A model generated the notes under the pieces. The model had not been told where the DNA came from and made no database searches. It was given only the letters and a program-made list of their open reading frames with translations. DNA of 64,000 nt from an uncultured Lachnospiraceae bacterium. Lineage in GTDB: Bacteria; Bacillota; Clostridia; Lachnospirales; Lachnospiraceae. Numbering within the stretch: position 1 is the first letter of the stretch; every line of letters starts with the position of its first letter. A program made the translations under genes and the position numbers. Below, piece by piece: positions 1 through 8,375 of this stretch. The stretch covers positions 62,001 to 126,000 of the forward strand of contig CAOKOL010000001.1 of the NCBI GenBank assembly GCA_948470335.1. The letters run 5' to 3'.

Positions 1-156
1 CATACTGATATCATCGGAAGGATGATATCTGTGGATCCGCTCGATCAGCTCATGAAACAACTGATCCGGACTGGAACAGTCCTCCGGCACCTCAATCGGC
101 TCCACGGTTCCTCTTAAACCAACCTCGTTTTTTTCAGAAATCCCATAATCCGGCAT
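1..156 (-). CDS. rel: (p)ppGpp synthetase/hydrolase (Rel/SpoT family), N-terminal 52 residues only
   Basis: The gene runs off the left edge, so only the N-terminus is present. The visible part ends with LIERIHRYHPSDDISM, which resembles the segment that opens the HD hydrolase domain of long RelA/SpoT enzymes (HxYHPxxDxxMI). These enzymes make and degrade the stringent-response alarmone. The chosen ATG is preceded by GAGGAGG about 11 bases upstream. A good promoter lies further upstream. The family call rests on a short stretch, so it is likely but not certain. Confidence 0.7.
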   Translation of the reverse strand, partial: MPDYGISEKNEVGLRGTVEPIEVPEDCSSPDQLFHELIERIHRYHPSDDISM

Positions 157-213
157 GCTCTCACATTCCTCCTCGCTGTCTGCCGCAGTGTGAACGATTA
201 AAATATGCTACCT

Positions 214-242
214 ATTATAGATAGCTTTGACAAAAAAATCAA
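214..242 (-). promoter_or_regulatory. Promoter for rel (TTGATT-N17-TATAAT)
   Basis: On the minus strand a TTGATT box (237-242) is followed after 17 bases by a consensus TATAAT (214-219). It lies about 60 bases before the rel start codon and reads toward it. Seen in sequence; activity is inferred. Confidence 0.6.
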
Positions 243-260
243 ACATTTTTCACCATATTA

Positions 261-304
261 CAATAAGGGGAGCGCCGCGCAGTCCGACCTGCACAGTACT
301 CCCC
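261..304 (-). terminator. Intrinsic terminator after pfkA
   Basis: On the minus strand, downstream of the pfkA stop, GGGGAG pairs with CTCCCC and inner CTG/CGG and GCAG/CTGC segments extend the stem. A short TTATTG run follows. It would end the hprK-to-pfkA transcription unit before the rel promoter. The T tract is modest. Confidence 0.5.
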
Positions 305-346
305 ATAAGGAACTGACAGCCGATATGTCCGGCAGACCTTTTGCGG

Positions 347-1321
347 CTACCGCACCAGTCCCTTAAAGATCTCAAACTGGTCCTCCGCAATATCCTTGCG
401 CATCGCCAGCGCCTCATCAATATCAAAATCCACGTATGCGCCGCGCTTATAAGCCACGATCCGCTTGCTCCGGCCTTCTAACAGCAGCTCCACTGCCTTC
501 GCTCCCATAATAGACGCATAAACCCTGTCCTTGCAGGTAGGCGTTCCGCCCCGCTGCATATGTCCGAGGATCGTCGCCCTGGTCTCAATGCCGGTGGCTG
601 CCTCAATCCGCTTCGCCATACTGGTGGAATGGCCGATTCCCTCCGCGTTGACAATGATATGATGCTTCTTGCCCCGCTTCCGGTTTACGATAATCCGGTC
701 GATCAGTTTCTGCTCGTCATTGTCATACCGCTCCGGCAGCAGAATATCCTCGGCGCCGTTGGCAATGCCGCACCACAGCGCGATATAGCCTGCGTTCCGC
801 CCCATTACCTCGATGATGCTGCACCGCTCATGAGAAGTGGAGGTATCCCGCACTTTGTCGATGGCTTCCATAGCCGTATTCACGGCCGTATCAAAACCGA
901 TGGTGTAATCCGAACAGGCGATGTCCAGATCAATGGTGCCCGGAATGCCCACCGTATTGATCCCAAGCGCCGCCAGCGCCTGGGCGCCTCTGAAAGAACC
1001 GTCGCCGCCGATCACCACCAGGCTGTCAATGCCGTGCTTCCGGCAGATCTCCGCCCCTTTCTGCTGTCCTTCTTCTGTCAGGAACTCCAGGCAGCGGGCC
1101 GTATATAAAATCGTGCCGCCCCGATGAATGGTATCGGCCACGGTCAGCCCGTCCATATCTATGATTTCTTCCTTTAAAAGACCGGCATATCCTCTCTTAA
1201 TGCCTTTTACATTCAATCCATAATGAATCGCGGTCCTGACTACGGCCCGTATGGCCGCATTCATCCCCGGCGCGTCCCCGCCGCTGGTTAATACCCCGAT
1301 TGTCTTAATTTGATTTCCCAT
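347..1321 (-). CDS. pfkA: ATP-dependent 6-phosphofructokinase
   Basis: Phosphorylates fructose 6-phosphate to fructose 1,6-bisphosphate, the committed step of glycolysis, in the cytoplasm. The protein has 324 residues, usual for bacterial PfkA. The N-terminus carries GVLTSGGDAPGMNA. GGDGS near residue 106 and PGTID near 130 have Gly where PPi-dependent enzymes have Asp and Lys, so ATP is the likely donor. The catalytic segment reads TIDLD rather than the E. coli TIDND. VMGRNAGYIAL follows. GGAGG lies about 13 bases before the ATG. It follows dnaE by 62 bases on the same strand and is probably co-transcribed. Confidence 0.95.
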   Translation of the reverse strand: MGNQIKTIGVLTSGGDAPGMNAAIRAVVRTAIHYGLNVKGIKRGYAGLLKEEIIDMDGLTVADTIHRGGTILYTARCLEFLTEEGQQKGAEICRKHGIDSLVVIGGDGSFRGAQALAALGINTVGIPGTIDLDIACSDYTIGFDTAVNTAMEAIDKVRDTSTSHERCSIIEVMGRNAGYIALWCGIANGAEDILLPERYDNDEQKLIDRIIVNRKRGKKHHIIVNAEGIGHSTSMAKRIEAATGIETRATILGHMQRGGTPTCKDRVYASIMGAKAVELLLEGRSKRIVAYKRGAYVDFDIDEALAMRKDIAEDQFEIFKGLVR

Positions 1322-1383
1322 ACTCCATGACCTCCAAATCCGTTCGTTGGCCCTATCCCTGCTGATCTCTATTATTTCTTATT

Positions 1384-4300
1384 TTAATGCATTTTCCATA
1401 GATTTTCAATTGACTTTTCTACAACTTTCACATTACTTTGGCCATACTTTTTTTGCAATTCTGCTAAAGTTTCCTCATCAATCATCACATTTCGGGAAGG
1501 AGGCAGACGTTTTACCCCCCGCTCCCTGGCCAAATAGATGACCACCCGGCTGTCTCCGTCCGAGGAAGACAGCATCTGAAACAGCCCTTCCTCCGCATCC
1601 GCATAAGCCGCCTTATCCGCAAACTGAATCCAGACCTCCCTGGGAATCTCGTCAAAAGGGATCAGTTTTTCACAGATCAGCTTCGCCTGATTCTCCCCGT
1701 CCGAGTTTACCCGTCCCCTGACAAATACTTTTCGGTCTGTCTCAAGCATGGGCCGGTAGATTTCATAATTCTGGGGAAATACGATCACTTCCACCGAGCC
1801 GGTCAGATCCTCCACCGTAAAAAAGGCCATCATCTGATTCTTTTTCGTCGCCTTCACCGACCTGGCCGAAATCATGCCGCCGATGGTGACATAAGCGCCG
1901 TCTCTGACCTTCGTCTGGCCGGTTTCCTCATCCAGATAAAAATCCGTAGTGATGGCCGTCACATTTTTTCTCCACAGCTCCTCGCAGGCCTCCATGGGAT
2001 GTCCGCTGATATAAATGCCAAGCACTTCCTTTTCAAAGGCCAGCAGAATATCTTTTTCATATTCTTCCACATTGGGGAAAGGTGTGTCAAACTGGGCCGC
2101 CGCCTCCGGTTCAATCAGATCAAACAGGCTGATCTGTCCGGCAATCTCATTTTTTTCTTCCTTATTTTTCCGCTCCATCAGCTCCGCATATACCATCAGC
2201 TTCTGCTTCCGGTTTCCCGGTATCGAATCCAAGGCGCCGGATTTAATCAGATTTTCCACAATCCGTTTGTTCAGCTCCTTATTATCCATCCGGTATATAA
2301 AATCTTTCAGGCTGGTGAAAGGTCCGTGAGCCTGCCGTTCTTCCACCAGTTTCTCAATCACGTTTTTTCCCACGCTCTTAATGGCGGAAAGACCGTAGCG
2401 GATTCCGCCGGCAGACACGGAAAAAACACTCTCCCCCTCATTGATATCGGGCGGCAGGATTTCGATTCCCATCTGGCGGCAGGTCAGCACATATTCCGAT
2501 ACTTTCGCGGAAAAGTCGATCACGGAGGTCATCAGCGCCGCCATAAATTCCACCGGATAATAATATTTCAGATAGGCGGTCTGATAGGCCACCACCGCAT
2601 AGGCCGCCGCATGAGACTTATTAAAGGCATATTTGGCAAAATCGATCATTTCTTCATAAATCGTATTAGCAGTTTTCTCCGGAATTCCCCTGTTTATACA
2701 GCCCTCCACGCCTTCTTCGGCATTGCCGTAGACAAAATTCTGCCGTTCTTTTTCCATCACGCTGACTTTTTTCTTCGACATGGCCCGGCGCACCAGATCG
2801 CTGCGGCCCAAGGAATAGCCGCCCAGATCCCGCACGATCTGCATCACCTGCTCCTGGTAGACAATACAGCCGTAGGTGGGTTCCAGAATCGGGCGCAGCG
2901 CCTCGCAGTGGTAGGTAATGCTTGCCGGATCATTTTTCCCTTTCAGATATTTGGGAATAAAATCCATCGGCCCCGGACGATACAGGGAAATGCCGGCGAT
3001 GATATCTTCCAGGCTCCGGGGTTTCAGTTCTTTGATAAAGTTTTTCATGCCGGCGCTTTCAAGCTGAAACACACCGTCATTTTTCCCGGTTCCCAGAGAA
3101 TTCAGCACGTCCCTGTCATTGTAGTCGATCTTCTCCATGGACACTTCCCGGCCGTTCCGGCTGGCCAGCCGCTGCGCGTTCTGAATCACCGTAAGGGTCC
3201 GAAGCCCCAGAAAGTCCATTTTTAAAAGCCCCAGCTCCTCCAGCGTGGTCATCGTAAACTGGGTGGTGGCGGAACCGTCCGTTCCTCTTGACAGAGGCAC
3301 ATACTCGTCGATGGGCGCCTGGCTGATTACCACGCCCGCCGCATGCATGGACGTGTGGCGGGGCAGCCCTTCCAGACGCTTTGACATGTCGATCAGTGTT
3401 TTCACCTTCTCGTCCGTCTCATACAGCTTCCGAAGCTCCGGATTCACTTTCAGCGCCCTGTCTATCGTAATGTTCAGCTCCTGGGGAATCATCTTGGCAA
3501 TGGTATCACAGACGGCATAGGGATAATCCAGCGCCCGCCCCACATCTCTGACCACGCCTTTTGCCGCCATCGTACCGAAAGTGACGATCTGCACCACCCG
3601 GTCCTTTCCGTACTTTTGCACCACATAGTCGATCACTTCCTGGCGGCGCTCAAAGCAAAAGTCCACGTCGATATCCGGCATGGACACCCGTTCCGGATTC
3701 AGAAAACGCTCGAACAGAAGCTGGTATTTAATCGGATCGATATCCGTAATCTCCAGGCAGTAGGAAACCACGCTGCCGGCCGCCGACCCCCGGCCCGGTC
3801 CCACCATAATATCATGTTCCCTGGCATAATGGATAAAATCCCAGACGATCAGAAAATAATCCACATACCCCATAGACCGAATCACATCCAGCTCATAGAC
3901 AAGCCGCTCCATAACGGTTCCGTCATCTTCCGGATAACGCTTCGCAAATCCCTCCCGGCACAACTGATTTAAGTACTCCCAGGCGGTCAGTCCGGCCGGC
4001 ACATCGAATTTCGGCAGTTTCGTGACGCCAAACTCGATTTCCACATTACACCGTTTTGCTATTTTATGGGTGTTTTCGATTGCCTCAGGGGCATAGGGAA
4101 ACAGCGCTGCCATTTCTTCCTCAGATTTACAGTAATACTGTCCCCCTTCGTAGCGCATCCGGTCCTGATCCGACACCTTTTTCGCCGTCTGAATACAGAG
4201 CAGAATGTCATGAGCAGCCTCATCCTCGGCAAACGTATAGTGGATATCATTGGTGGCCACCAGATCAATCCCCAGGTCCTCATGCAGCCTCATCAGACTG

Positions 4301-4863
4301 GCATTCACCATCTTCTGCTGGGGAATCCCATGGTCCTGCAGTTCCAGAAAGAAATTGTCCGCTCCGAAAATCCCTCTGTATTTTTCCGCCGCGGCCCTGG
4401 CCTCCTCATACATTCCCCGGACCAGAAATCTGGGAATTTCCCCGGCCAGACAGGCGCTCAGGGCGATTATGCCTTCATGGTATTGTTTCAGCGTCTCATC
4501 GTCCACCCTGGGTTTATAATAAAATCCTTCCGTAAACCCTTTGGATACAATTTTCATCAAATTGTGATAGCCCGTATCATTTTCAGCCAGCAGCACCATA
4601 TGGTAATAGCGGTCTTCCCCGGAAACATTCTCCCTGTCAAACCGGGATCCGGGCGCCACATAGACCTCACAGCCGATAATCGGCTTAATTCCCGCATCTT
4701 TACAGGAACGGTAAAAATCGATCACGCCATACATCACGCCATGGTCCGTAATCGCCAGACTGTCCATTCCCAGCGCCTTCGCCTGGGCAGGCAGCTCCGA
4801 AATCTTGCTGGAACCGTCCAGCAGGCTGTATTCCGTATGCACATGCAGATGTGTAAAAGACAT
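1384..4863 (-). CDS. dnaE: DNA polymerase III alpha subunit (DnaE type)
   Basis: Replicative DNA polymerase catalytic subunit of 1159 residues. It has an N-terminal PHP domain (HVHTEYSLLDGSSKI, then ITDHGVMYG). The polymerase core carries PGRGSAAGSVVSYCL and the catalytic acidic motif MPDIDVDFCFERR. Finger/tandem-HhH regions and an OB-fold (about residues 990-1080) follow. In Firmicutes DnaE normally works beside PolC in primer extension. An ATG ten codons upstream is open, but the ATG at 4863 has AGGAGG seven bases before it and starts at the conserved MSFTHLHVHT. A terminator separates it from the HPr-like gene, so some transcription must read through or start locally. Confidence 0.95.
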   Translation of the reverse strand: MSFTHLHVHTEYSLLDGSSKISELPAQAKALGMDSLAITDHGVMYGVIDFYRSCKDAGIKPIIGCEVYVAPGSRFDRENVSGEDRYYHMVLLAENDTGYHNLMKIVSKGFTEGFYYKPRVDDETLKQYHEGIIALSACLAGEIPRFLVRGMYEEARAAAEKYRGIFGADNFFLELQDHGIPQQKMVNASLMRLHEDLGIDLVATNDIHYTFAEDEAAHDILLCIQTAKKVSDQDRMRYEGGQYYCKSEEEMAALFPYAPEAIENTHKIAKRCNVEIEFGVTKLPKFDVPAGLTAWEYLNQLCREGFAKRYPEDDGTVMERLVYELDVIRSMGYVDYFLIVWDFIHYAREHDIMVGPGRGSAAGSVVSYCLEITDIDPIKYQLLFERFLNPERVSMPDIDVDFCFERRQEVIDYVVQKYGKDRVVQIVTFGTMAAKGVVRDVGRALDYPYAVCDTIAKMIPQELNITIDRALKVNPELRKLYETDEKVKTLIDMSKRLEGLPRHTSMHAAGVVISQAPIDEYVPLSRGTDGSATTQFTMTTLEELGLLKMDFLGLRTLTVIQNAQRLASRNGREVSMEKIDYNDRDVLNSLGTGKNDGVFQLESAGMKNFIKELKPRSLEDIIAGISLYRPGPMDFIPKYLKGKNDPASITYHCEALRPILEPTYGCIVYQEQVMQIVRDLGGYSLGRSDLVRRAMSKKKVSVMEKERQNFVYGNAEEGVEGCINRGIPEKTANTIYEEMIDFAKYAFNKSHAAAYAVVAYQTAYLKYYYPVEFMAALMTSVIDFSAKVSEYVLTCRQMGIEILPPDINEGESVFSVSAGGIRYGLSAIKSVGKNVIEKLVEERQAHGPFTSLKDFIYRMDNKELNKRIVENLIKSGALDSIPGNRKQKLMVYAELMERKNKEEKNEIAGQISLFDLIEPEAAAQFDTPFPNVEEYEKDILLAFEKEVLGIYISGHPMEACEELWRKNVTAITTDFYLDEETGQTKVRDGAYVTIGGMISARSVKATKKNQMMAFFTVEDLTGSVEVIVFPQNYEIYRPMLETDRKVFVRGRVNSDGENQAKLICEKLIPFDEIPREVWIQFADKAAYADAEEGLFQMLSSSDGDSRVVIYLARERGVKRLPPSRNVMIDEETLAELQKKYGQSNVKVVEKSIENLWKMH

Positions 4864-4887
4864 TTTTTCCTCCTGTGTAAGAAATAA

Positions 4888-4943
4888 GAACAAGAAAAAG
4901 AAAAAGGGTACTGCCTCCGGCCATCACTCCGTCGGCAATACCC
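4888..4943 (-). terminator. Strong intrinsic terminator after the HPr-like gene
   Basis: On the minus strand GGGTATTGCC pairs with GGCAGTACCC (4906-4943) and is followed by TTTTTCTTTTTCTTG. This is a classic rho-independent terminator lying between the HPr-like gene and dnaE. Confidence 0.8.
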
Positions 4944-4983
4944 ACCAGAATCCTGAAACTTTTTGATTCTTCAATTCTGTCCG

Positions 4984-5238
4984 TCAGTCTGCGCTTAAAT
5001 ACGCTTCTATTTTCTCTATGGCTGCGGACTCATCGTCCCCGTCTATTGATACCTGAACCTGTGCTCCCGGTCCCAGATCCAGCGTCATCATACCCATAAT
5101 GCTTTTTGCGTTTACCTTTTTATTTCCGGTACCAACATAGATTGAACTCTCAAATTGGCTTGCAATCTGCACGAACAGTGCCACCGGCCGTGCATCAAGT
5201 CCCGCCGGATTGCCAAGTTTGATTGTCTTTGTTACCAT
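4984..5238 (-). CDS. HPr-like protein lacking His15 (Crh-like)
   Basis: An 84-residue HPr fold protein. Residue 15, the histidine phosphorylated by PTS enzyme I in HPr, is aspartate here (GLDARPVALF). Ser46, the target of HPr kinase/phosphorylase, is present in KKVNAKSIMGMM. This pattern matches the Bacillus Crh idea: a regulator phosphorylated by HprK, not a sugar-transport phosphocarrier. The start at 5238 is set by AGGAGGAGC just upstream. The gene overlaps the end of whiA by 44 bases and shares an operon with hprK, which fits a regulatory partner. No enzyme I or PTS genes are in the window. Confidence 0.85.
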   Translation of the reverse strand: MVTKTIKLGNPAGLDARPVALFVQIASQFESSIYVGTGNKKVNAKSIMGMMTLDLGPGAQVQVSIDGDDESAAIEKIEAYLSAD

Positions 5239-6193
5239 ATTGCTCCTCCTCATTTCCTCTAATGCTGTCGGCTATTACTTTTAATTTTCGAAGCCTGTGG
5301 TTCACTCCGGACTTGCCTACCGGCGGGCTTAAGAGGTCGCCCAATTCCTTTAAGGTGGCATCGGGATGTTCCAGTCGCACCAGCGCGGTCTGTTCCAGAT
5401 CCTCCGGCAGCTTTTCCAGTCCGATTTTGTTTCTTATGAGTTTTATATCATTGATCTGCCCTACGGCAGCCGATACCGTTTTGTTAATATTCGCGGTTTC
5501 GCAGTTGACCTGCCGGTTGACCGAACCGCTGATCTCCTTTAAAATACGCACGTTCTCCAGTTCCATCAGAGAAATGTGGGCCTCCATCACATTAAGGATG
5601 TCCACAATCTGGCGTCCTTCTTTGATATACAGCACAAAGTATTTTTTTCTGGCCACGATTTTCGCGTCGATGCCGAACACACCGAGCATCTCCTGCAGAG
5701 CAAGGGCCTTCTTTTCTTTTGTAAATACGATTTCCAGATGATAGGACTTCTTCGGATCCGTAACGGAACCCGCCGTAAGGAAAGCCCCCCGGATAAAAGC
5801 CCGCTTACAGCAGGAGCTCTGCACCAGCAGGCCGTTCACCAGAAAATCCTGCTCGCCTATATATCCCCGCATACGCTCCAGCTTCAGCGCCTCCGTAACC
5901 CGCAGCACTTCCTGTTCATCCTGAACCGCCAGCGTATAAATACGGCTTTTTTTCAGATATGCGTTGCGGCGAACCGATACATCCGCTATTATACTAAATG
6001 TTTTTCGCATTAATGTAAAGTACTTTTTTGCAACGGAAATATTTTCCGTATGGACAATCACCATTTTCTTCCGATGAAGCTGTGTGATCCTGCCGCACAG
6101 ACTGATTATGGCGGCAATCTCCGCAATCTGGCAATGTCTGGCCGTCCCCGCATGGGACACCAGTTCTTCCTTCACCCGGCTGGAAAAAGACAT
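5195..6193 (-). CDS. whiA: WhiA, sporulation/cell-division DNA-binding regulator
   Basis: 332 residues, slightly longer than the usual 310-325. WhiA combines a degenerate LAGLIDADG homing-endonuclease fold (N-terminal two thirds) with a C-terminal helix-turn-helix. Visible marks are MSFSSRVKEELVSH at the start, FIRGAFLTAGSVTDPKKSYHLE in the middle, and the C-terminal NRQVNCETANINKTV and LSPPVGKSGVNHRLRKL segments. It lies nine bases after murB and its end overlaps the HPr-like gene. In related genomes rapZ commonly sits between murB and whiA; it is missing here. Confidence 0.93.
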   Translation of the reverse strand: MSFSSRVKEELVSHAGTARHCQIAEIAAIISLCGRITQLHRKKMVIVHTENISVAKKYFTLMRKTFSIIADVSVRRNAYLKKSRIYTLAVQDEQEVLRVTEALKLERMRGYIGEQDFLVNGLLVQSSCCKRAFIRGAFLTAGSVTDPKKSYHLEIVFTKEKKALALQEMLGVFGIDAKIVARKKYFVLYIKEGRQIVDILNVMEAHISLMELENVRILKEISGSVNRQVNCETANINKTVSAAVGQINDIKLIRNKIGLEKLPEDLEQTALVRLEHPDATLKELGDLLSPPVGKSGVNHRLRKLKVIADSIRGNEEEQYGNKDNQTWQSGGT

Positions 6194-6202
6194 TTCCTCA
6201 CC

Positions 6203-7123
6203 TCAAAATTCTCCAAGGAGCCTGACTTCCATTGTAAGCTCGACCTGAAACTGTTTATATACCCGTTCCTGAACCATACGGCAAAGGGTATAAATTTCCG
6301 CTGCCGAGGCATTTCCTCTGTTAATTACAAATCCGCAGTGCTTTTCCGACACCTGGGCATCGCCCACGGACAGGCCCTTCAATCCGGCCTGCTCAATCAA
6401 CTGTCCCGCAAAATATCCGGCGGGGCGCTTAAAAGTACTGCCTGCGCTACCATATTCCAATGGCTGTTTCTCTCTGCGCTTCCGGTTCAGTTCTTCCATT
6501 TCCAGAAGCAGCCGCTTTCCGTCGCCCGGCGTCAGGGAAAGGACCGCCTCCAGGGCAATCAGACCGCTTTCCTTCAAAACGCTGGTGCGGTATCCAAATT
6601 TCATCTGCTCTTTTGTCAGCGTCCGAATCTGCCCTTCACCGTCCAGAACCCGCACCGACTTTACCGCCTGACTCAGCTCTCCGCCGTAGGCGCCCGCATT
6701 CATCATCAGGCCGCCGCCCAGCGTTCCCGGAATTCCCGACGCAAAGGCCAGTCCGGCCAGATCCCGCAAAGCTGCCTGCCGGGACAGTCTGGACAGCATC
6801 ACCCCAGCCTGCGCCCTGATCTCGCAGCCCTCCGTACTCATCCCGGCATACTGCCGTCCCAGCTTGATAATCAGGCCGTCATAGCCCCGGTCACTGACCA
6901 GAAGATTGCTGCCGTTGCCGATCACGAACCAGGACAGGCCGATACGGCGGCACCGGGCCGTCAGCAGCGCAATTTCCTCCTCATTTTCCGGCATCACCAT
7001 AAAACGGGCGGGGCCTCCCGCGCGGAATGTTGTGTGACAGCGCATGGGTTCGTGAAACCGGATACGCGCCGCCGGAAAATGTTCTTTCAGCCATCTGTCA
7101 AATTCTGTTTTCTGATCCTCCAT
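6203..7123 (-). CDS. murB: UDP-N-acetylenolpyruvoylglucosamine reductase
   Basis: Reduces the enolpyruvyl group of UDP-GlcNAc-enolpyruvate with NADPH and FAD to give UDP-MurNAc, an early cytoplasmic step of peptidoglycan synthesis. 306 residues. The FAD-binding part shows HTTFRAGGPA, GNGSNLLV and GIPGTLGGGLMMNAGAYG. The catalytic serine lies in GSAGSTFKRP. The lack of the E. coli-type insert matches type II MurB. Its ATG overlaps the hprK stop codon (TAATG), indicating translational coupling. Confidence 0.95.
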   Translation of the reverse strand: MEDQKTEFDRWLKEHFPAARIRFHEPMRCHTTFRAGGPARFMVMPENEEEIALLTARCRRIGLSWFVIGNGSNLLVSDRGYDGLIIKLGRQYAGMSTEGCEIRAQAGVMLSRLSRQAALRDLAGLAFASGIPGTLGGGLMMNAGAYGGELSQAVKSVRVLDGEGQIRTLTKEQMKFGYRTSVLKESGLIALEAVLSLTPGDGKRLLLEMEELNRKRREKQPLEYGSAGSTFKRPAGYFAGQLIEQAGLKGLSVGDAQVSEKHCGFVINRGNASAAEIYTLCRMVQERVYKQFQVELTMEVRLLGEF

Positions 7124-8061
7124 TAAATAATATCCACCGAACCTTTTCTCAGATTCTCCTGTACCCGATTGTACAGTTCCTTAGCCGCATTGTAGCCCAT
7201 CTTTTTCTGACGGTGATTGATGGCGGCGGCTTCCACGATTACGGCCAGATTCCGGCCGGGACGGATGGGGATGGAATGACAGACCACTTTGATATCCAGA
7301 TATTCCGTATACTGGTCTTCCAGTCCCAGACGGTCGTATTCCTTCTCCCTGTCCCAGTCCTCCAGCTTAATCACCATGCCTATGGACTGGGTGTCCTTTA
7401 CGCTGCCGACGCCAAACAACGCCTTCACGTCAATAATACCTATGCCGCGAAGTTCAATAAAATGCCTGGTAATGTCCGGCGCGCCTCCCACCAGCGTCAT
7501 ATCGCTGACCTTTCTGATCTCCACCACATCGTCGCTGACCAGACGGTGTCCTCTTTTAATCAGCTCCAGAGCTGCCTCGCTTTTTCCGATGCCGCTCTCG
7601 CCGATAATCAGAACGCCCTCTCCGTATACGTCCACCAAAACGCCATGGATACTGATCGTAGGCGCCAACTGCACTTTCAGCCAGCGGATCACCTCGGCCA
7701 TTAAATCCGTCGTGGTTTTGTCCGTACCCAGAATCGGCACGCCGTATCTGTCGGCAATCTCCAGCATTTTGTCCTCAGGCTCAAAGTTCCGGCACATAAT
7801 CAGACAGGGGATTTTCTTATTCAGAAGGTTTTCATAACATGCATAGCGCGCCTCCCGGGAAAGCTGCATCAGATATTCCTGCTCCACAAAGCCGATAATC
7901 TGCACCCTTTCATTGTCAAAATGATCATAATACCCGGTCAACTGCAAAGCCGGACGATTGATATCCGGATGCCGGAGAATAATGTCGTCCGTGTTGACCG
8001 TGGGCAAAAAACTCTTCAAATTCATCTTTTCTATGAGAGTGGATACTCTTACACCTGCCAT
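7123..8061 (-). CDS. hprK: HPr kinase/phosphorylase
   Basis: Phosphorylates and dephosphorylates Ser46 of HPr/Crh in response to glycolytic intermediates, the sensor of carbon catabolite control in Firmicutes. 312 residues. The Walker A is GESGIGKSE, followed by the HprK family signature around ELRGIGIIDVKALFG. The N-terminal domain is typical. First gene of the hprK-murB-whiA-HPr unit, with a TTGCGG-N17-TAAAAT promoter about 130 bases upstream. The ATG at 8061 has only a weak AAGGTCAGG ribosome site; an ATG 12 codons in is possible but would trim conserved sequence. Confidence 0.95.
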   Translation of the reverse strand: MAGVRVSTLIEKMNLKSFLPTVNTDDIILRHPDINRPALQLTGYYDHFDNERVQIIGFVEQEYLMQLSREARYACYENLLNKKIPCLIMCRNFEPEDKMLEIADRYGVPILGTDKTTTDLMAEVIRWLKVQLAPTISIHGVLVDVYGEGVLIIGESGIGKSEAALELIKRGHRLVSDDVVEIRKVSDMTLVGGAPDITRHFIELRGIGIIDVKALFGVGSVKDTQSIGMVIKLEDWDREKEYDRLGLEDQYTEYLDIKVVCHSIPIRPGRNLAVIVEAAAINHRQKKMGYNAAKELYNRVQENLRKGSVDII

Positions 8062-8189
8062 AGTATGATACCTGACCTTCCATAATATATATTTTATGAA
8101 TATTGACTAAACTTATACTTCGGCGAATAAAGCCCGGCCGCCTTGTCAGAGGCATGTGTGACGGGGATTTTCCGCGTATATTTTCTTAA

Positions 8190-8218
8190 ATTTTACCATA
8201 GATTCACGGGAACCGCAA
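8190..8218 (-). promoter_or_regulatory. Promoter for the hprK operon
   Basis: Minus-strand TTGCGG (8213-8218), 17-base spacer, TAAAAT (8190-8195), reading toward hprK. The intervening leader of about 125 bases holds no recognised RNA motif. This lies back to back with a promoter for the hybrid kinase. Confidence 0.55.
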
Positions 8219-8267
8219 GTAATGGATACTGCCGGCAAAGGAAACCGCTCCTTGGCAGGATTGAGGA

Positions 8268-8296
8268 TTGACATGGCATCTCCTCTCTATTACAAT
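8268..8296 (+). promoter_or_regulatory. Promoter for the hybrid histidine kinase
   Basis: Plus-strand consensus TTGACA (8268-8273), 17-base spacer, TACAAT (8291-8296). The kinase start codon follows about 75 bases later. The rest of the 8062-8375 intergenic stretch shows nothing else that is recognisable. Confidence 0.7.
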
Positions 8297-8375
8297 AAAC
8301 ATAATGATTACAGTTTTATACATAGTACAAAAGGCTGCCGCTTTCGCAGTCTTGAATATATGGAGGGGAAATTTT

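Noticed and set aside
1999..3225. Plus-strand open frame of 408 codons across dnaE
   Set aside because: Antisense shadow of a strongly conserved gene; no ribosome site and composition typical of a reversed coding strand.
6050..7126. Plus-strand open frame of 358 codons opposite whiA/murB
   Set aside because: Shadow of two real genes on the other strand; no family features.
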